Assembly: GCA_038184435.1 (NCBI GenBank)
Contig: CP116227.1
Location: forward strand, 1,827,501 to 1,891,500
From: Nocardioides alkalitolerans
GTDB taxonomy: Bacteria > Actinomycetota > Actinomycetes > Propionibacteriales > Nocardioidaceae
DNA length: 64,000 nt
Reading direction: 5' to 3'
This document shows positions 7,541-15,471 of this stretch, one piece after another. A program made the position numbers and the translations under genes. Numbering within the stretch: position 1 is the first letter of the stretch; each line of letters starts with the position of its first letter. The notes beneath the pieces were generated by a model that was not told where the DNA came from, made no database searches, and saw nothing but the letters and a program-made list of their open reading frames with translations.

Positions 7541-9172
7541 ATGCCCACATCCCCCCACGACTCCCCCCACGACTCCCCCCACGACGTCGACGCCGTCGTC
7601 GTCGGCGCCGGGTTCTCCGGCATCTACATGACCCACCAGCTGAGCCGCCGCGGCCTGTCCGTGCGCGCGTTCGAGGCAGGCTCCACGTTCGGGGGCACGT
7701 GGTTCTGGAACACCTATCCGGGCGCCCGCTGCGACTGCGGCAGCATGGAGTACTCCTTCTCCTTCGACCGCGACCTGCTCGAGAGCTGGCAGTGGTCGGA
7801 GCGCTACCCGGCGCAGCCCGAGATCCAGGCCTACCTGGAGCACGCCGCCGACCACCTCGACGTACGCCGCCACTTCACCTTCGACACGCGCGTCGAGTCG
7901 CTCGTGTGGGACGACGCGGCGTCGGTCTGGGTCGTCACCACCGACGGCGGCGAGCAGGTGCGGGCGCGCTACGCCATCACCGCCGTGGGCTGCCTGTCGA
8001 CCGGTCAGACCCCCGACTTCGCCGGCATCGACGCGTTCCGGGGCGAGACCTACCACACGGCCGCCTGGCCGAAGGAGGGCGTGGACCTCACCGGCAAGCG
8101 GGTCGGCGTCATCGGGACCGGGTCGTCGGGCGTGCAGGTGATCCCCATCGTCGCCGAGCAGGCCGAGCACCTCACGGTGTTCCAGCGGACGCCCGCGTTC
8201 AGCCTCGACTGCGCCAACCGGCCCCTGCGGGAGGAGGAGCGCCGGGAGTTCATCGACAACCTGGAGACCTACCGCACCGACCGCTTCAACTACCCCGCCG
8301 GGCTGGTCACCGACGTGCTCGAGGTCAACGCGATGGACCTCGACGAGGAGGAGCGCACGCGGATCTTCGAGGAGCGGTGGGCCCGCCACCGCGCGCCCGA
8401 CATCCTCATGGTCTTCCCGGACCTCTTCACCGACCGCGCGGCCAACGAGACGGCGGCGGAGTTCTTCCGCAGCAAGATCCGGGCGGTCGTCGAGGACCCC
8501 GAGCTGGCCGAGGCGCTCTCGCCGCGGACCTACCCGCTCGGCGCCAAGCGCATCACCATGGACACCGGCTACTTCCAGACCTACAACCGCGACGACGTGA
8601 CCCTCGTCAGCGTCGCGGACGACCCGATCACGGGGCTCACCGAGACCGGCCTCGCCACCCGCGACCGGGAGTTCGAGCTCGACGTGGTCATCTTCGCCAC
8701 GGGGTTCGACGCGATCACCGGTCCCCTGCTGGCGATGGACATCCGCGGCCGGGGCGGGCAGGCGCTGCGGGACCGCTGGGTGGACGGACCCTCGACGTAC
8801 CTGGGGGTGGGCGTCGACGGCTTCCCCAACCTCTTCACGATCACCGGCCCGCAGAGCCCCAACGTGCTCACCAACGTGGTCGTGGCGATCGAGCAGCACG
8901 TGGAGTGGATCAGCGGGCTCGTCGACCACCTCGAGGCGACCGGCAGCATCGCCGAGCCGTCCGCCGAGGCCGTCAAGCAGTGGACCCACGACGCCATCGA
9001 GCTCGCCGACCAGACGCTCTACCCGGAGGGCAACTCCTGGTACACGGGCGCCAACATCCCCGGCAAGCCGCGCGTGATCATGTCCTACGTGGGCGGGGTG
9101 CCGGCGTACGTCGCGGAGTGCGACGCCGTCGCCGCCGACGGCTACCGCGGCTTCGAGCTGACGAAGGCCTGA
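7541..9172 (+). CDS. Baeyer-Villiger / flavin-containing monooxygenase
   Basis: A 543-residue FAD- and NADPH-dependent enzyme that inserts oxygen next to a ketone. Two Rossmann motifs are visible: GAGFSG (22-27, FAD) and GTGSSG (192-197, NADPH). Between them lies the type I Baeyer-Villiger fingerprint F-x-G-x3-H-x3-W (F166, G168, H172, W176) in FRGETYHTAAWP. The start ATG follows GAGGAGGCGG, a strong ribosome site. The N-terminus contains three SPHD repeats from a 12-bp DNA repeat. It resembles cyclohexanone/phenylacetone monooxygenases; substrate range is not predictable. It lies in an operon with the esterase before it and an EthD protein 10 bp after it. Confidence 0.9.
   Translation: MPTSPHDSPHDSPHDVDAVVVGAGFSGIYMTHQLSRRGLSVRAFEAGSTFGGTWFWNTYPGARCDCGSMEYSFSFDRDLLESWQWSERYPAQPEIQAYLEHAADHLDVRRHFTFDTRVESLVWDDAASVWVVTTDGGEQVRARYAITAVGCLSTGQTPDFAGIDAFRGETYHTAAWPKEGVDLTGKRVGVIGTGSSGVQVIPIVAEQAEHLTVFQRTPAFSLDCANRPLREEERREFIDNLETYRTDRFNYPAGLVTDVLEVNAMDLDEEERTRIFEERWARHRAPDILMVFPDLFTDRAANETAAEFFRSKIRAVVEDPELAEALSPRTYPLGAKRITMDTGYFQTYNRDDVTLVSVADDPITGLTETGLATRDREFELDVVIFATGFDAITGPLLAMDIRGRGGQALRDRWVDGPSTYLGVGVDGFPNLFTITGPQSPNVLTNVVVAIEQHVEWISGLVDHLEATGSIAEPSAEAVKQWTHDAIELADQTLYPEGNSWYTGANIPGKPRVIMSYVGGVPAYVAECDAVAADGYRGFELTKA
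7550..7585 (+). repeat. 12-bp tandem repeat, three perfect copies
   Basis: TCCCCCCACGAC occurs three times head to tail and encodes SPHD-type tetrapeptides before the FAD-binding motif. Being in frame, gain or loss of units would lengthen or shorten the N-terminus without disrupting the enzyme. Confidence 0.9.
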
Positions 9173-9182
9173 GGGGGACGCG

Positions 9183-9485
9183 ATGTACCGGATCACCGCC
9201 AGCTACCTCCACCCGGCCGACCCCGACGCGTTCCTGGCGCACTACCGGGGCGTGCACGACCCGTTGACCCGCACGATGCCGGGCCTCGCGTCCTTCGAGT
9301 GGGGCATCTGCGAGACGCCGGACGGGAGCACCCCGCCGTACTTCGTCGTCGCCGTGCTCACCTTCGACGACCGCGACACCGCGCTGGCCGCGCTCGGCTC
9401 GCCCGAGGGGCAGGCGGGAGCGGCCGACATGGCGAACTTCGCCACCGCCGGCGTCGAGGTCACGATGTGGGAGGCGCAGGGCTGA
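9183..9485 (+). CDS. EthD family protein
   Basis: A 100-residue ferredoxin-fold dimeric alpha-beta barrel protein with the EthD pattern: YxHPADPDAFLAHYRGVHDPLTRTMPGL, then a central beta strand YFVVAVLTFDD and a C-terminal DMANFATAGVEVTMWE. EthD proteins accompany oxidative degradation operons (first known from ethyl tert-butyl ether degradation), with a poorly defined accessory role. It follows the monooxygenase by 10 bp, preceded by GAGGGGGACG, so translation in the same mRNA is likely. Confidence 0.85.
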   Translation: MYRITASYLHPADPDAFLAHYRGVHDPLTRTMPGLASFEWGICETPDGSTPPYFVVAVLTFDDRDTALAALGSPEGQAGAADMANFATAGVEVTMWEAQG

Positions 9486-9513
9486 CGTCCCCCCGGCCTG
9501 GCACCATCGCCGG

Positions 9514-10566
9514 GTGGAACGGTTCGGTGCGCACCTGCGGGACGTGCTGAGGTTCCACCCGGCGAGCGGCACCCGCGTGGTGGCGCTGCGCGCGACGCTC
9601 ACGGTGCTGGTCCCGCTCCTCGCGCTCTGGGCCGTCGACCACCTGGCCTGGGGCCTCTTCGCGGTGTTCGGCGGCTTCGCCGCGGTGTACGGCGGCGGCA
9701 CGCCCTTCACCGGCCGTTGGCGCATCCAGGCCCGGGCGGGCGCCCTGCTCGTCGGCGCCACGGTGCTCGGCACCGCGGTGGGGCTCAGCCCCCACCGGTC
9801 CTGGCTGGTGGTGCCGGCCGCGGCGCTGGCGGGTGCGGTGATGACGGCCGTCTCCGACCGCCGCCGCTGGGTCCCGCCCGGGCCCCTCTTCGCGGTGTTC
9901 GCCGTGGGCGCCTGCGCGTCCCACCCCAGCGGTCCCGGCGACCTGCTCGCCGCGCTCGGCGTCGCCACGGGAACGGCCGGCCTGGCGCTCGCCCTGGGGC
10001 TGCTCGACGAGCGACGCGCACGGGTGCCCCGCGAGCCCCAGCACGGCCGCTCGCCCTTCCCCCACGTGCCCGAGCGCCACCGGCTGCACGTGGCGCGCGT
10101 CGCGGTCGCCGTCCTCCTCGCCGGCGTGGCCGGCGCGGCGGCCACGGCCTCGGGGATCGGCCACCCCTACTGGGCCATGGTCGCCGCCGTCGCCCCGCTC
10201 AGCGCGCCGCGCCTGCGCGCCCAGGTCACGCGCGGCACCCAGCGGGCGGTCGGCACGACGCTCGGGGTGGGCGCCGCCTTCGTGCTGCTCTCCCTGCACC
10301 TCCCGCCGCTGGCCGCGGTGCTGCTGGCCGCGGCCCTGCAGGGGCTCGCCGAGCTCCTGGTCGTGCGCAACTACGCTGCCGCGCTCGTGTTCATCACGCC
10401 GCTGGCGCTGCTCATGGGCCAGCTCGCGGCTCCCCTGCCGGTCGGCGACCTCGTCGTCGACCGGCTCGTCGAGACGCTGCTGGGCACGCTCGTCGGCATG
10501 GGCGTCGCCGCCGCCACCCGCGAGCGACCGCCGCTGCCGCCGCCCGAGCGCGGGGTGGCAGGGTAG
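9514..10566 (+). CDS. FUSC family membrane protein (aromatic acid exporter-like)
   Basis: A 350-residue protein with two clusters of membrane helices: about residues 25-150 and 195-330, separated by a charged cytoplasmic segment (DERRARVPREPQHGRSPF). The duplicated hydrophobic layout, with FAVFGGFAAVYGGGTPF in the first half and GIGHPYWAMVAAVAPLSAPRLRAQ in the second, is that of FUSC/ArAE-type efflux proteins. GTG 9514 is the only sensible start; a weak CACCAT lies 6 nt upstream. It may export products of the preceding ketone cassette, but this is inference from position. Confidence 0.75.
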   Translation: MERFGAHLRDVLRFHPASGTRVVALRATLTVLVPLLALWAVDHLAWGLFAVFGGFAAVYGGGTPFTGRWRIQARAGALLVGATVLGTAVGLSPHRSWLVVPAAALAGAVMTAVSDRRRWVPPGPLFAVFAVGACASHPSGPGDLLAALGVATGTAGLALALGLLDERRARVPREPQHGRSPFPHVPERHRLHVARVAVAVLLAGVAGAAATASGIGHPYWAMVAAVAPLSAPRLRAQVTRGTQRAVGTTLGVGAAFVLLSLHLPPLAAVLLAAALQGLAELLVVRNYAAALVFITPLALLMGQLAAPLPVGDLVVDRLVETLLGTLVGMGVAAATRERPPLPPPERGVAG

Positions 10567-10571
10567 GTGCG

Positions 10572-11021
10572 GTGGACACCAGCCTCCAGGACACGTACTT
10601 CCCCGACCTGCCGTGCTTCGGCTGCGGACCCGCGAACGCCAAGGGCCTGCGGCTGCGCAGCTTCGCCGACGGCGAGCGCGTGACGGCGTCGTTCACGCCC
10701 TGGCCGGAGCACGACAACGGCCTCGGGTTCCTCAACGGGGGGATCATCGCGACGGTCCTCGACTGCCACTCCGCCGCCGCCGTCACCCATGCGGCGCACG
10801 AGCGCGGGTGGCCGGCCGACCCGGGCATCCCGCTGCCCTACGTGACCGCGGGCCTGGACGTGCGCTACCGGCGCCCGACCCCGCTCGCCGCGACGCTGAC
10901 GCTCGTCGCCGAGGTGCGCGAGGCGAGCCGCGAGGAGATCACCGCCCACGTCCGGATCGAGCACGACGGCAAGGTCCGCGCCGAGGCCGACGCGCTCTGG
11001 AAGCGGTGGCGGGCGCGCTGA
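10572..11021 (+). CDS. PaaI-type hotdog-fold thioesterase
   Basis: A 149-residue acyl-CoA thioesterase-like protein. The N-terminal CFGCGPANAKGLRLRSF and the hotdog helix GLGFLNGGIIATVLDCHSAAAV match the PaaI/YbgC-like group that hydrolyses acyl-CoA esters. A conserved late strand RYRRPTPLAATLTLVAEVREA follows. The GTG start is 5 nt after the FUSC stop, so the two are probably co-transcribed. Its end converges on the serine hydrolase gene, with a long palindrome between. Confidence 0.85.
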   Translation: MDTSLQDTYFPDLPCFGCGPANAKGLRLRSFADGERVTASFTPWPEHDNGLGFLNGGIIATVLDCHSAAAVTHAAHERGWPADPGIPLPYVTAGLDVRYRRPTPLAATLTLVAEVREASREEITAHVRIEHDGKVRAEADALWKRWRAR

Positions 11022-11036
11022 CCGCGTCGTACCCCC

Positions 11037-11085
11037 GGGACGTCATGCGGAGCGGTGCCCGGGGCCGGCGCTCCGCATGACGTCC
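11037..11085. repeat. Palindromic intergenic element, family A copy 1
   Basis: GGGACGTCATGCG, 24 nt, then CGCATGACGTCC; here the arms pair over 16 bp. It lies between convergent genes. Three more copies with the same arms and the same 24-nt spacing lie at 34513, 34602 and 35913. Probably acts as a two-way terminator. Confidence 0.85.
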
Positions 11086-11095
11086 GGAGCCGAGC

Positions 11096-12025
11096 TCAGC
11101 CCGCCCGGAGCACGTCGTGGAGTCCGCGCGCGACGGCCGCCATCTCCGCCTCGGCGACCGGCTGCACGACCGCCGGCACCCGTGACCGCGTGAGGGCGAC
11201 CACGGCGAGCACGCCGCCGTCGTCGTGCTCGACCACGCCCGCCTCGTGACGCTCGTTGAGCAGGGTCCCGGTCTTCGACGACCACCGCGCGGCGTCGCTG
11301 GCCAGCTCGGTGGCGAGGCGCTGCCGCATGACGTTGAGGCCGAGGAGCGACCGCACCCGCCGCGCCACCTCCGGACGCACCGGGCTGTCGCCGGTGGGCG
11401 CCCACAACGCCTCCAGCAGGTCGGCCAGCGCCGTCGCGGTGGCCGTCGAGGCGCGGGTGAGGTCGAGCTGCGCCACGGCGTGGCCGCCGTCGGCGGTGCC
11501 CGTGCCGATGGCCAGCCGGTGGGCCAGGTGCCCCTCGGTGGCGTCGAGCCGCTCGGCCGGCGTCGCGTTCAGGTCTCCCACCGGGTGGCGCACCTCGATG
11601 CCCTCGACCCCCACCGCGGCGAGGTAGGCACCGACCTCCGCCGGGGGCACGAGGCCGAACAGCGCGTCCGCAGCCGTCGAGTCGCTGAGCGACACCGCGA
11701 GGTAGAGCAGGTCTTCCACCGCCACGTCCACGGGGTGCCGGAAGCGCCCCGTGCCCGGCGGACCCGGCCGGTCGACGAGTGCCGGGTCGCCCGGGCCGAC
11801 CCGCAGCCGCCGGGCCGGGTCGATCGCGCCGGTCGCCACCCGCTCGAGCACGGCCATCGCGAGCGGGACCTTCACGAGGGACGCCACGGCGTACCGTTCC
11901 TGCGGCTCGATCGCCACCTGCTGCCCCGTGCGGAGGTCACGCACCAGGAACGACCCGGCGAGCCCCGCCTCGTGCAGCCGGGTGCGGAGGCGGCGGACCC
12001 GGAGGTCCTCGGTGGGGATGCTCAC
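11096..12025 (-). CDS. Non-secreted class A beta-lactamase-fold serine hydrolase
   Basis: A 309-residue penicillin-recognising protein without a visible signal peptide. SxxK is ASLVK (S49, K52), the second motif is SDS (114-116) instead of SDN, and KTG is at 251-253. The omega-loop region reads HPVGDLN (148-153) where class A enzymes have ExxLN, so the deacylation Glu is missing. It should be able to be acylated but deacylate poorly. The GTG start overlaps the stop of the LysR gene by 4 bp (GTGA), implying translational coupling. It may be a cytoplasmic beta-lactam or muropeptide sensor, or an esterase; both are inference. Confidence 0.75.
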   Translation of the reverse strand: MSIPTEDLRVRRLRTRLHEAGLAGSFLVRDLRTGQQVAIEPQERYAVASLVKVPLAMAVLERVATGAIDPARRLRVGPGDPALVDRPGPPGTGRFRHPVDVAVEDLLYLAVSLSDSTAADALFGLVPPAEVGAYLAAVGVEGIEVRHPVGDLNATPAERLDATEGHLAHRLAIGTGTADGGHAVAQLDLTRASTATATALADLLEALWAPTGDSPVRPEVARRVRSLLGLNVMRQRLATELASDAARWSSKTGTLLNERHEAGVVEHDDGGVLAVVALTRSRVPAVVQPVAEAEMAAVARGLHDVLRAG

Positions 12026-12903
12026 GCGGGAACCCCCAGCAGCCGGCCGAGCGGTACGGCGAGCGCGTCCGCCAGCGCTGCCTGCTCGCCCCGGTCCCCG
12101 GTCACCAGGGCGTGCCCGCGCGCCCAGCTGCCGTCGGCGAGCTCGCCCACGGGTCGCCAATGGAGGTCGAGCGCCTCCGCCTCGGCCGCCGAGCAGACGA
12201 CGAGGTCCCCGGCGAGCACGGCGGCGGTCGCGGCCGCGTCGGACGTCGCGACGGCGACCTGACCGGGCCGCAGGCCGAGGGCGTCGCGGAGGCGGAGCAG
12301 GGGGTCGCGCACGTGGGGCACGTCGTCCTCGGGGAGGAGGTGGACGCGGCGTGCGCGGTCGGCGCCCCGCACGACCCGCAGCGCCGCGAGGTGGATCCGG
12401 GCACCAGGACCGACGGCGTCCTCCGCGATCCCCAGGGGCACGCACCAGGTCGCCCGGTCGGCCGGCACCGGCACGACGGCGGCGTCGGCCACGCGCTCGT
12501 CCACGGCGGTGCGGCGCGCGATGACGTCCCGGACGTCGACCTCGAGGCGCAGCTCCCGGTCGCGTCCGGCCTCGACCACGTCGGCCAGGGCCCGTGGCGT
12601 CACGAGAGGTCCCGCGCCGACCAGCAGGGAACGCGGGCGGCGGCCGGCCCGCTCGGCGGCGAGCCCGAGCTCGTCAGCCGTGCGGACGAGCCGCCGGGCC
12701 AGGGGCAGCAGGTCCTGGGCGGTGGGGGTGAGCCGCGCCCGCCGGGCGCGCCGGTCGAGCAGATCCGCGCCGAGGGTGCGCTCGAGCGCCGCCAGGCGTC
12801 GGCTCGCGACCGACTGCGGCACGCCCAGCACGGCCGCACCCCGGGTGACGCTGCCCTGCTCGCCCACCTGCACGAGCACCCGGCACGCTGCGACGAGGTC
12901 CAC
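12022..12903 (-). CDS. LysR family transcriptional regulator
   Basis: A 293-residue regulator with an N-terminal winged helix-turn-helix (residues 3-60: ACRVLVQVGEQGSVTRGAAVLGVPQSVASRRLAALERTLGADLLDR) and a C-terminal effector-binding domain. GTG 12903 gives MDLVAACRVLVQ; a weak CACACT lies 6 nt upstream. It reads divergently from the secreted beta-lactamase gene across a 120-bp region with CCATGC/GCATGG half-sites, and its stop overlaps the serine hydrolase start. LysR proteins commonly control the divergent gene, as AmpR does for ampC, so beta-lactamase regulation is likely. Confidence 0.85.
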   Translation of the reverse strand: MDLVAACRVLVQVGEQGSVTRGAAVLGVPQSVASRRLAALERTLGADLLDRRARRARLTPTAQDLLPLARRLVRTADELGLAAERAGRRPRSLLVGAGPLVTPRALADVVEAGRDRELRLEVDVRDVIARRTAVDERVADAAVVPVPADRATWCVPLGIAEDAVGPGARIHLAALRVVRGADRARRVHLLPEDDVPHVRDPLLRLRDALGLRPGQVAVATSDAAATAAVLAGDLVVCSAAEAEALDLHWRPVGELADGSWARGHALVTGDRGEQAALADALAVPLGRLLGVPA

Positions 12904-12919
12904 CCGAGCAGTGTGCCAC

Positions 12920-12968
12920 CCATGCCCATCGAGCATGGCTCCGCGCGAACCGGTCTTGGACAGCATGG
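12920..12968. promoter_or_regulatory. Candidate LysR operator
   Basis: CCATGC-N7-GCATGG (12920-12938) is a perfect 6-bp inverted repeat, and a third half-site GCATGG lies at 12963-12968. All sit in the 120-bp divergent region between the LysR and beta-lactamase genes, as expected for an activator/autorepressor site. Confidence 0.5.
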
Positions 12969-13023
12969 GTCGTGCCCCCGCAGGGTGGCGTCCGTCCCGC
13001 ACCTCACTCGGAAGGTCCGCCCG

Positions 13024-13995
13024 ATGCGCCTCCTGCCCCGCCGCCGCTCGTCGTCCGTCCGTCAGCTGCTCGCCACCGCCGTCCTCGGCGTGGCGCTCGT
13101 CGCACCCGCCGGCGCGATACCCGGTACCGCCACGGCTGCCGGCCCGGCGGCCGGCCCGGCGGCCGCGAGCGCGGGCGTTCCCTCCGGGCGCAGCACGGAG
13201 GCGCGGTTCTCGGCACTCGAGCGGCGGTACGACGCGCGTCTCGGCGTCGTCGCCCTCGAGGTCGACACGGGCCGCGTGGTCGCCCACCGGCCCGACGAGC
13301 GCTTCGCCTTCGCCTCCACCATCAAGGCGCTGCAGGTCGGCGCCCTGCTCCGCACCGCCACCGATGCCGACCTGGACCGCGTCGTGCGGTGGACCGAGGA
13401 CGACCTCGTCACCTACTCCCCCATCACCGAGCAGCACGTCGCCGACGGGCTCACGGTGCGGGAGCTCGCCGACGCCGCGGTCCGCTACAGCGACAACACC
13501 GCGGCCAACCTGCTCTTCGACGAGCTCGGCGGACCCGCGGGGCTGACGGCCGAGCTGCGACGGATCGGCGACACCACGACGACCTCGGTGCGCGAGGAGC
13601 CGGACCTCAACACGGCGGTGCCCGGCGACCCGCGCGACACCAGCACCCCGCGTGCCCTCGCGCGCTCGCTCGCGTCGTACACGCTCGGCTGCGTGCTCAC
13701 CCCCGACCGCCGCGCCGAGCTCGTCGACCTCCTGGTGCGCAACACCACCGGCGACGCCCTCGTGCGGGCCGGCGCCCCCGACGGCTGGACGATCGGGGAC
13801 AAGACCGGCTCGGCGTCCTACGGCACCCGCAACGACATCGCCGTCGCGTGGCCGCCCGCGGGCTCGGACCGCTCGCCCGTCGTCATCGCCGTCCTCACGA
13901 GCGGCGACGAGGTGGACGACCCCACCCACGACGCCCTCGTCGCCGACGCCACCCGCGTGGCGTTCGCCGGCCTCGGGGTGGGCCGAGCCGGGTGA
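13024..13995 (+). CDS. Secreted class A beta-lactamase
   Basis: A 323-residue serine beta-lactamase with a signal peptide (basic start MRLLPRRRSS, hydrophobic core to about residue 38) and an Ala/Gly/Pro-rich linker. All class A motifs are intact: STIK (S98, K101), SDN (156-158), EPDLN with the deacylation Glu at about 192, and KTGS (260-263). It should open beta-lactam rings outside the membrane. GGAAGG about 9 nt upstream is the ribosome site. Control by the divergent LysR regulator is inferred. Contrast with the neighbouring non-secreted homologue that lacks the Glu. Confidence 0.92.
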   Translation: MRLLPRRRSSSVRQLLATAVLGVALVAPAGAIPGTATAAGPAAGPAAASAGVPSGRSTEARFSALERRYDARLGVVALEVDTGRVVAHRPDERFAFASTIKALQVGALLRTATDADLDRVVRWTEDDLVTYSPITEQHVADGLTVRELADAAVRYSDNTAANLLFDELGGPAGLTAELRRIGDTTTTSVREEPDLNTAVPGDPRDTSTPRALARSLASYTLGCVLTPDRRAELVDLLVRNTTGDALVRAGAPDGWTIGDKTGSASYGTRNDIAVAWPPAGSDRSPVVIAVLTSGDEVDDPTHDALVADATRVAFAGLGVGRAG

Positions 13996-14004
13996 CAAGT
14001 GCCG

Positions 14005-14020
14005 TACCCCCCCAGGGGTA
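14005..14020. terminator. Bidirectional hairpin between convergent genes
   Basis: TACCCC-N4-GGGGTA forms a 6-bp stem; flanking GGGTGA and TCACCC, which include both stop codons, could extend it with a bulge. A shared terminator for the beta-lactamase and methyltransferase genes is likely. Confidence 0.5.
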
Positions 14021-14632
14021 TCACCCGCGGCGCACCTCGAGCACGCGGAAGCCCTTGGCGCTGGCGATGCGCTCGGTCGGCCAGCCCTGCTCGCCCAGCC
14101 AGCGCTGCAGCGAGTCGGCGCCGAGGTTGCGGCCGACGACCAGCACCGCGCGGCCGCCGGGCGCCAGGCGCGGGAGCCACGTCAGCAGCAGCTCGTGGAG
14201 CGCCGCCTTGCCGATGCGGATGGGCGGGTTGGACCAGATCTCGTCGTACGTCGCGTCCGGCGCCACCTCGCCGGGCAGCAGCGCCTCGTAGCGGTCGACC
14301 ACCCCGAGGCCCACCGCGTTCTCCCGCGCCAGCAGGAGCGCCCGTTCGTTGACGTCGACGGCGGTGACCCGCGCGTCGGGGAGGCACCGGGCGAGCGCGA
14401 GGCCGATGACGCCGTACCCGCAGCCGAGGTCGAGCACCCGCTCCACGTCGGTCGGCGGGTCGGTCTCCCGGAACAGCACCGCCGTGCCCACGTCGAGCCG
14501 GCCGCGGGCGAAGACACCGGAGCCGGTGTCGAGCCGCAGGTGCTCGTCCCAGACCTCGACCTCGATCCGCTCGCGCGTGAAGGGGACCGAGGGATCCGCG
14601 GTGAAGTAGTGCTCGTCGGGCTGCTCAGTCAC
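14021..14632 (-). CDS. Class I SAM-dependent methyltransferase (RsmC-like)
   Basis: A 203-residue enzyme with the SAM-binding motif VLDLGCGYGVIGLALA, the acidic end of strand two (VTAVDVNERAL) and the N6/N2-methylase signature SNPPIRIG. The N-terminal HYFTADPSVPF and the domain order resemble the catalytic half of RsmC/RlmG, which methylate guanine N2 in rRNA; the N-terminal pseudo-domain of E. coli RsmC is absent. The GTG start overlaps the truA stop by 8 bp, so it is translated from the truA mRNA and probably also modifies RNA. Confidence 0.8.
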   Translation of the reverse strand: MTEQPDEHYFTADPSVPFTRERIEVEVWDEHLRLDTGSGVFARGRLDVGTAVLFRETDPPTDVERVLDLGCGYGVIGLALARCLPDARVTAVDVNERALLLARENAVGLGVVDRYEALLPGEVAPDATYDEIWSNPPIRIGKAALHELLLTWLPRLAPGGRAVLVVGRNLGADSLQRWLGEQGWPTERIASAKGFRVLEVRRG

Positions 14633-15458
14633 GCGTCCGCACCTTCCGGGTCTCCTCCGCGCGGCGGGCGAGCTCCGCGTCGTCGGGGTAGCCCACCTCC
14701 TCGAGCACGAGGCCGTGCGCGTGCACGACCTGGACCGACGGGTCGCGGACGCCGGCGAGGAGCACGTCGCGCGCCCACCCGGGCGAGCGGCGTCCCTCGC
14801 CCACGGCCAGGAGGCAGCCGACGAGGGCGCGCACCATGTTGTGGCAGAACGCGTCGGCCCGGATGGTGCCCTCGAGCAGCCCGCTGTCGTGGCGCACCCA
14901 GCGCAGGTCGAGCAGGTTGCGGATCGTCGTGGCGCCGGGGCGCTTCTTGCAGAAGGCGGCGAAGTCCTGCTCGCCGACGAGGTCGGCGGACGCGGCGTTC
15001 ATGAGTTCCTCGTCGACCGGCTGTCCCCAGGCCAGCACGTGGCGTCGCGTCAACGGGTCGACGAGCTCGGGACGGTCGGCGATGCGGTAGGCGTAGCGTC
15101 GCCACACCGCCGAGAAGCGCGCGTCGAAGCCCTCCGGCGCGAGGCGCGTGCGGTGGACCCGGACGTCCGCGGGGAGCACGCCGTTGAGCTTGCGCGTCAG
15201 GGCGGGGACCGGGTCGGTGACGCCGCGGCTCGCCGACGCGGCGACCCGCTCGTCGTCGAGGTCGACGTGCACGACCTGACCCCGCGCGTGCACGCCGGCG
15301 TCGGTGCGCCCGGCGACGACGACGGAGACCGGCTCCGGCAGGCGCAGCACGGTGGCCAGGCCCCGCTCGAGCTCGCCCTGCACGGTGCGCAGCGTCGGCT
15401 GGGTGGCCCAGCCGTGGAAGCCGGTGCCGTCGTAGGCGAGGTCGATCCGCAGGCGCAC
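14625..15458 (-). CDS. truA: tRNA pseudouridine synthase A
   Basis: A 277-residue enzyme that makes pseudouridine at positions 38-40 of the tRNA anticodon arm. The catalytic motif GRTDAGVHARGQ puts the nucleophile Asp at 53. Other family landmarks are the N-terminal DLAYDGTGFHGWA, the FDARFSAVWRRYAYRI segment and the FCHNMVRALVGCLLAVGEG helix. GTG 15458 is chosen because TAGGAT lies exactly 7 nt upstream; this hexamer contains the stop codon of the kinase gene before it. The last 8 bp overlap the methyltransferase gene. Confidence 0.95.
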   Translation of the reverse strand: MRLRIDLAYDGTGFHGWATQPTLRTVQGELERGLATVLRLPEPVSVVVAGRTDAGVHARGQVVHVDLDDERVAASASRGVTDPVPALTRKLNGVLPADVRVHRTRLAPEGFDARFSAVWRRYAYRIADRPELVDPLTRRHVLAWGQPVDEELMNAASADLVGEQDFAAFCKKRPGATTIRNLLDLRWVRHDSGLLEGTIRADAFCHNMVRALVGCLLAVGEGRRSPGWARDVLLAGVRDPSVQVVHAHGLVLEEVGYPDDAELARRAEETRKVRTRD

Positions 15459-15465
15459 GCGGAGG

Positions 15466-15471
15466 ATCCTA
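15466..15471 (-). promoter_or_regulatory. Candidate -10 box of truA
   Basis: TAGGAT precedes the truA GTG by 7 nt; its TAG is also the stop codon of the upstream PfkB kinase. An independent leaderless truA transcript is plausible even if readthrough from the kinase also occurs. Confidence 0.45.

Noticed and set aside
7550..7585. The SPHD repeat as a sign that the monooxygenase starts further downstream
   Set aside because: A strong GAGGAGG ribosome site lies before the ATG, and the next in-frame start would remove part of the FAD-binding domain.
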